52,430 bases of DNA from the NCBI GenBank assembly GCA_040883315.1, contig JBFLKU010000013.1, positions 1 to 52,430 of the forward strand. The letters run 5' to 3'. Made by a program: the position numbers and the translations under genes. The stretch's first letter is position 1; each line of letters begins with the position of its first letter. This document shows positions 49,454 through 52,430 of the stretch, one piece after another. This DNA is from JAFGUF01 sp040883315 (lineage in GTDB: Bacteria; Bacillota; Clostridia; Christensenellales; UMGS416). The notes under the pieces are model-generated. The model ran no database searches, was not told the origin of the DNA, and worked only from the letters and a program-made list of their open reading frames with translations.

Positions 49454-51112
49454 ATGTACAAAGAGAAATATAATGAATGGCTTCACAGCGATAAGCTGGA
49501 TGAAAAAACAAGAGAAATACTGAAAAACATGAGTGAGGATGAAATAGAAGACAGCTTTTTTAAGGATATCGAATTTGGCACAGGCGGCATAAGAGGCGTT
49601 CTGGGCATCGGAACAAACAGGCTGAACATCTATAATATCCGCCGAATAAACTATGGCTTTGGTCAGTACCTGGTGGAAAACCTGCCCGGCGCTAAGGAGC
49701 AGGGAATAGTAATTGCCCACGACAACAGGCATATGTCCAAAGAATTCACGTTGGAAAGTGCCAGAGTATTAAATTCATTCGGCATAAAGGTCTATCTTTT
49801 CCCAGAGCTTGCCCCTACCCCGCAGCTATCATATGCTGTCAGGTATCTAAATGCCGCAGGAGGCATTGTGATTACAGCCAGCCATAATCCGCCGCAGTAC
49901 AACGGCTACAAGCTATACAATGATTTAGGCTGCCAGCTAGTGCCCCACGAAGCCAACAAAGTGGTGGACTATATAAATAATCTTCCGCCGGCACTGGAAA
50001 TATCAATACCTGATAATACAAAAGAAAACATAATATATCTGGATGATGAAATAGACACAAAATTTCTGGAAATGGTCACAGATATATCAATAAAGAAGAA
50101 TGCAAAAAAAGAAAATTTGAAGGTCGTTTTCTCTCCTCAGCACGGCACCAGCTATAAGCTGGCAAAAAAAATGCTGGAAGATGAAAAATACGATTTGATA
50201 CTAGTCAAGGAGCAATGCACACCTGACCCGGATTTCACAAATACCAAATCGCCAAATCCGGAAGAACCTGCAGCATTTGAGCTATCCATAAAATACGCCA
50301 AGCAGGCAGATGCGGATATATGCGTGACAACGGACCCGGATGCAGACAGAGTAGGACTTGCGTGCAAGGATTCAAACGGCGAATATCAGCTGCTGACAGG
50401 CAATCAAATGGGTGCTCTATTTTTGGACTACATAATAAAAAATTCTGATGTTGATTTGTCAAAATCCTATGCAGTCTCTACAGTGGTTACATCGGATATC
50501 GGCATGCAAATATGCAAAATGAACAATATTCATCTGGATGTGGTGTTGACTGGCTTCAAATTCATTGGCGACGTGATACACAAATATGAAGAAAACCAGC
50601 CAGAAAAAAAATTCTTCTTCGGTTACGAAGAAAGCTATGGCTATCTTTTCAGCGACCAAGTCCGCGACAAAGACGCACTGCAGGCAGTATTTATGGCGTG
50701 CGAAATGGCCGCAGTGTACAAGGAGCAGGGAATCAGCCTGCTGGAGAAACTAGAGGCAATATACCAAGAATACGGATACTATATGGATCAATTGCTTAAT
50801 TTCAAGATGAGCGGCTCTGAGGGAATGGAAAAAATCGCAGAGATTATGAAAAGTCTGAGAGAAAGCGGCATAGACGAAATGGGCGGCATCAAGGTGACTG
50901 AAACACAAGACTTTGGCAAATCAATAATGGGGCTGCCAAAAGCAGATGTTATAAAAATGTATCTGGAAGATGAAAGCTTTGTTGCCTTTAGACCAAGCGG
51001 CACAGAGCCAAAATTCAAAGTATACTGCTGCATAAAAGACACAAGCAAGGAAAACGCAAGTGCAAAATTTGAGAAAATAAAAATAGATATAGAAAAGATT
51101 ATTAAAGGGTAA
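49454..51112 (+). CDS. Phosphoglucomutase/phosphomannomutase
   Basis: 552 residues of the alpha-D-phosphohexomutase family. The phosphoserine motif TASHNPPQYNGYK has Ser143. The metal loop is DPDADRVGLA, the sugar-binding loop GYEESYG, and the phosphate-binding end FRPSGTEPKFKVY. It converts hexose-6-phosphate to hexose-1-phosphate for sugar nucleotides. Following manA suggests mannose-1-phosphate or glucose-1-phosphate for surface glycans. The length is typical of Firmicutes PgcA-type enzymes; glucose versus mannose preference cannot be told. Confidence 0.95.
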   Translation: MYKEKYNEWLHSDKLDEKTREILKNMSEDEIEDSFFKDIEFGTGGIRGVLGIGTNRLNIYNIRRINYGFGQYLVENLPGAKEQGIVIAHDNRHMSKEFTLESARVLNSFGIKVYLFPELAPTPQLSYAVRYLNAAGGIVITASHNPPQYNGYKLYNDLGCQLVPHEANKVVDYINNLPPALEISIPDNTKENIIYLDDEIDTKFLEMVTDISIKKNAKKENLKVVFSPQHGTSYKLAKKMLEDEKYDLILVKEQCTPDPDFTNTKSPNPEEPAAFELSIKYAKQADADICVTTDPDADRVGLACKDSNGEYQLLTGNQMGALFLDYIIKNSDVDLSKSYAVSTVVTSDIGMQICKMNNIHLDVVLTGFKFIGDVIHKYEENQPEKKFFFGYEESYGYLFSDQVRDKDALQAVFMACEMAAVYKEQGISLLEKLEAIYQEYGYYMDQLLNFKMSGSEGMEKIAEIMKSLRESGIDEMGGIKVTETQDFGKSIMGLPKADVIKMYLEDESFVAFRPSGTEPKFKVYCCIKDTSKENASAKFEKIKIDIEKIIKG

Positions 51113-51127
51113 GCTAGGAGGATTTTT

Positions 51128-51613
51128 TTGAAAACTAAAACTATTGTAATAATTATTTTAATCGGGCTGGCTTTGTTCGCTTCCCGAAACTACATTAAGG
51201 ATTTTGTAGGTCCAATATTTGACGGCAACGATGAAACAACTAGCTTCACAGAGGAGCAGCAAAGTGCATTGGATGATTTTAAAAACGGCGTTTCCAATGT
51301 GTTCAGTCTGTTCAAGGACAATCTATTCTCTTTGGATGAGCTAGGCGATGCGGACGTGGTGGATGATGAGAAGCCTCTAAAGAGCATAGGTGAGATGATA
51401 GACAACGATGATAGCTTCTCTATAACAGATATTAGTATTAGTTCACTAAATCTGGAGAATCTGAACAATGAGCAAATCGCAATGCTCGCAAAGGCATTGA
51501 CTGGCGAGATAACCATGACCGAGCTGCTAACCAGCGGCAAATTCACATTTAAGGATTTGCAGGATATGGGGCTATTTGAAGTGATAATGGATAATTTGAA
51601 AAAGAAAGATTAA
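51128..51613 (+). CDS. Small membrane-anchored protein of unknown function
   Basis: About 161 residues, starting at TTG 51128 because AGGAGG lies 6 nt before it and no ATG does. A single N-terminal helix (KTIVIIILIGLALFAS) is followed by an acidic, mostly helical extracytoplasmic part rich in short Leu/Asp repeats (ISSLNLENLNNEQIAMLAKA, then TMTELLTSGKFTFKDLQDMG). No family recognised. It is the last gene of the manA operon, 16 bp after the phosphohexomutase gene. Confidence 0.75.
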   Translation: MKTKTIVIIILIGLALFASRNYIKDFVGPIFDGNDETTSFTEEQQSALDDFKNGVSNVFSLFKDNLFSLDELGDADVVDDEKPLKSIGEMIDNDDSFSITDISISSLNLENLNNEQIAMLAKALTGEITMTELLTSGKFTFKDLQDMGLFEVIMDNLKKKD

Positions 51614-51628
51614 ATATTTGAGCAAAAC

Positions 51629-51658
51629 AAAAGCACTTAGCATTCGCTAAGTGCTTTT
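51629..51658. terminator. Bidirectional terminator of the manA operon
   Basis: AAAGCACTTAGC pairs with GCTAAGTGCTTT around a 4-nt loop. T's follow on the plus strand and, read from the other side, on the minus strand for pduL. Confidence 0.9.
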
Positions 51659-51669
51659 AAATTTAATTC

Positions 51670-52248
51670 TTATACTTCTACTATTTTGCCTTCGCAGCCT
51701 GCTCTGCCTATCATTGCAGCGTTTGCTTCGTCTGTGTCCACATGCATTGCCAATGCAAAGCTGTCTTTCACTCTCACTACAACGTCTTTGAAAATAATAG
51801 GTCTTGCTGTGTCCACTTCCACTGCAACTATTTGCTTGTCTTCCACACCTAGGTTTTCTGCGTCCTCAGGTGTCATATGGATGTGGCGCTTCGCTACAAT
51901 CAATCCCTCTTTAATCTCTATTTCGCCTTTTGGGCCTTTTAGAGTTACCGCAGTTGAATTGTGTGTGTCTCCGCTTTCTCTCAGGGGTGCTACGCTGCCT
52001 AGTGCATAGCAGTCGGTTAATGATACCTCAACCTGTGTTTGCGGTCTTAATGGCCCAAGAATAACAACATTATCTATCTCCCTTTTCGGGCCGACTACTG
52101 TCACTCTCTCTTCACAAACAAATTGTCCGGGTTGTGATAAGTCTCTAATTTCTGTCAGTTCATATCCCTCGCCAAATAGTACGTCCGTTGTTTTTCTATC
52201 TAGATGAACGTGCCTGGCTGAAACTTCTACTAAAAAAGTTTTACTCAT
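51670..52248 (-). CDS. pduL: Phosphate propanoyltransferase / phosphotransacetylase PduL
   Basis: PduL moves acyl groups between CoA and phosphate, giving acetyl- or propionyl-phosphate for ATP. The 192 residues contain two PduL beta-barrel repeats with the zinc/His motifs VSARHVHLD near residue 9 and AKRHIHMTPEDA near 118, and the ends ITVxxP-like VTLKGPKGEIEI. No encapsulation peptide is obvious at the N-terminus, so it is probably a housekeeping cytoplasmic enzyme, not part of a microcompartment. TAGGAGAG precedes the ATG. It follows rplS by 40 bp on the same strand. Confidence 0.95.
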   Translation of the reverse strand: MSKTFLVEVSARHVHLDRKTTDVLFGEGYELTEIRDLSQPGQFVCEERVTVVGPKREIDNVVILGPLRPQTQVEVSLTDCYALGSVAPLRESGDTHNSTAVTLKGPKGEIEIKEGLIVAKRHIHMTPEDAENLGVEDKQIVAVEVDTARPIIFKDVVVRVKDSFALAMHVDTDEANAAMIGRAGCEGKIVEV

Positions 52249-52287
52249 ATTTCTCTCCTAGCTTTATGTCGTTGCTATCAACGCAAA

Positions 52288-52430
52288 TTATCTACGCATT
52301 CTTTCCTTCACCTTGGCAGCCTTGCCTGAACGCTCACGCAGATAGTATAGCTTTGCTCTGCGGACTTTGCCCAGTCTTGTTATCTCTATGCTGTCAATTT
52401 TAGGGGAGTGTATTGGAAATGTTCTCTCTA
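52288..52430 (-). CDS. rplS: 50S ribosomal protein L19, C-terminal part (cut by window edge)
   Basis: The minus strand encodes 46 residues ending in stop 52290-52288. They include TFPIHSPKIDSIEITRLGKV and RRAKLYYLRERSGKAAKVKE, the highly conserved L19 C-terminus (about 115 residues in full). The 5' two thirds lie outside the window. The conserved neighbourhood (rimM-trmD-rplS) would be expected upstream. Confidence 0.97.
   Translation of the reverse strand, partial: ERTFPIHSPKIDSIEITRLGKVRRAKLYYLRERSGKAAKVKERMRR

Noticed and set aside
1..52430. CRISPR arrays or cas genes
   Set aside because: No set of equal repeats with regular unique spacers was seen, and no Cas-like protein is encoded; the only short regular repeats are the TGACAG array and the VEG repeat.

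Overview
The window is AT-rich, gene-dense DNA from a spore-former-type Clostridia (Bacillota). The case rests on a full-length Spo0A, a Rex redox repressor, ferredoxins, a corrinoid protein, PduL, AGGAGG-type ribosome sites and TTGACA/TATAAT promoters. Genus cannot be fixed from the sequence; a Peptostreptococcales/Family XIII-like anaerobe is only a guess.

Layout. 1-5.1 kb is the right part of a mobilizable element of the Tn4451 type: an Xis-like HTH protein, a RepA-like ATPase, a MOBV-type oriT, a doubly frameshifted MobV relaxase, a TnpW-like small protein, a large serine recombinase and a HELGH metalloprotease-like cargo gene. It abuts a seven-gene tRNA operon (5.2-5.9 kb, minus strand). 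6-8.4 kb carries ung, spo0A (with a phased 0A-box-like array) and a membrane protein. 8.5-12.5 kb is a flotillin module (NfeD-FloA plus a VEG-repeat protein) framed by a GHKL/Spo0B-like sensor kinase and a LytTR response regulator. 12.7-17.6 kb is one probable operon: ECF S component (pantothenate-type), coaX, hom, a stand-alone corrinoid protein, and a membrane protein with a DnaJ-like zinc domain. 18.5-18.9 kb has tRNA-Lys followed by two diverged copies of a hairpin-bearing repeat.

19-22 kb holds three unusual genes: a membrane-anchored permuted papain/NlpC-like protein and a C39-like protein plus RES-domain operon. 22-28 kb is transporters and regulators: a YczE-like protein, a DMT exporter with a divergent MocR regulator, and an ABC-2 exporter operon with LytTR and DUF3021. 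28-34 kb is a redox region: two Crp/Fnr regulators, trxA with a hairpin covering its ribosome site, a heme/FMN membrane electron carrier, rex, a cupin, and a ferredoxin. Two TGTGA-N6-TCACA-like operators sit about 42 bp before the likely starts of the cupin and ferredoxin genes.

34.9-44 kb is a cell-surface region: a DUF2569-like membrane protein, two tandem VWA lipoproteins duplicated together with their intergenic region, then divergently a TasA-like fibre locus (a signal peptidase fused to a large membrane domain, a DUF5305-like protein and two TasA/camelysin-like secreted proteins), a rhodanese lipoprotein and a small ferredoxin. 44-48 kb is an orphan RND exporter with a repeat-rich promoter and a membrane-bound LuxR regulator. 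48.5-52.4 kb is manA, a phosphohexomutase, a small anchored protein, pduL and the 3' end of rplS. The best candidates for undescribed biology are the TasA/signal-peptidase-fusion locus, the sensor kinase-flotillin-LytTR module, the C39-RES pair, the trxA leader and the repeat after tRNA-Lys. No CRISPR array, rRNA or prophage was seen.
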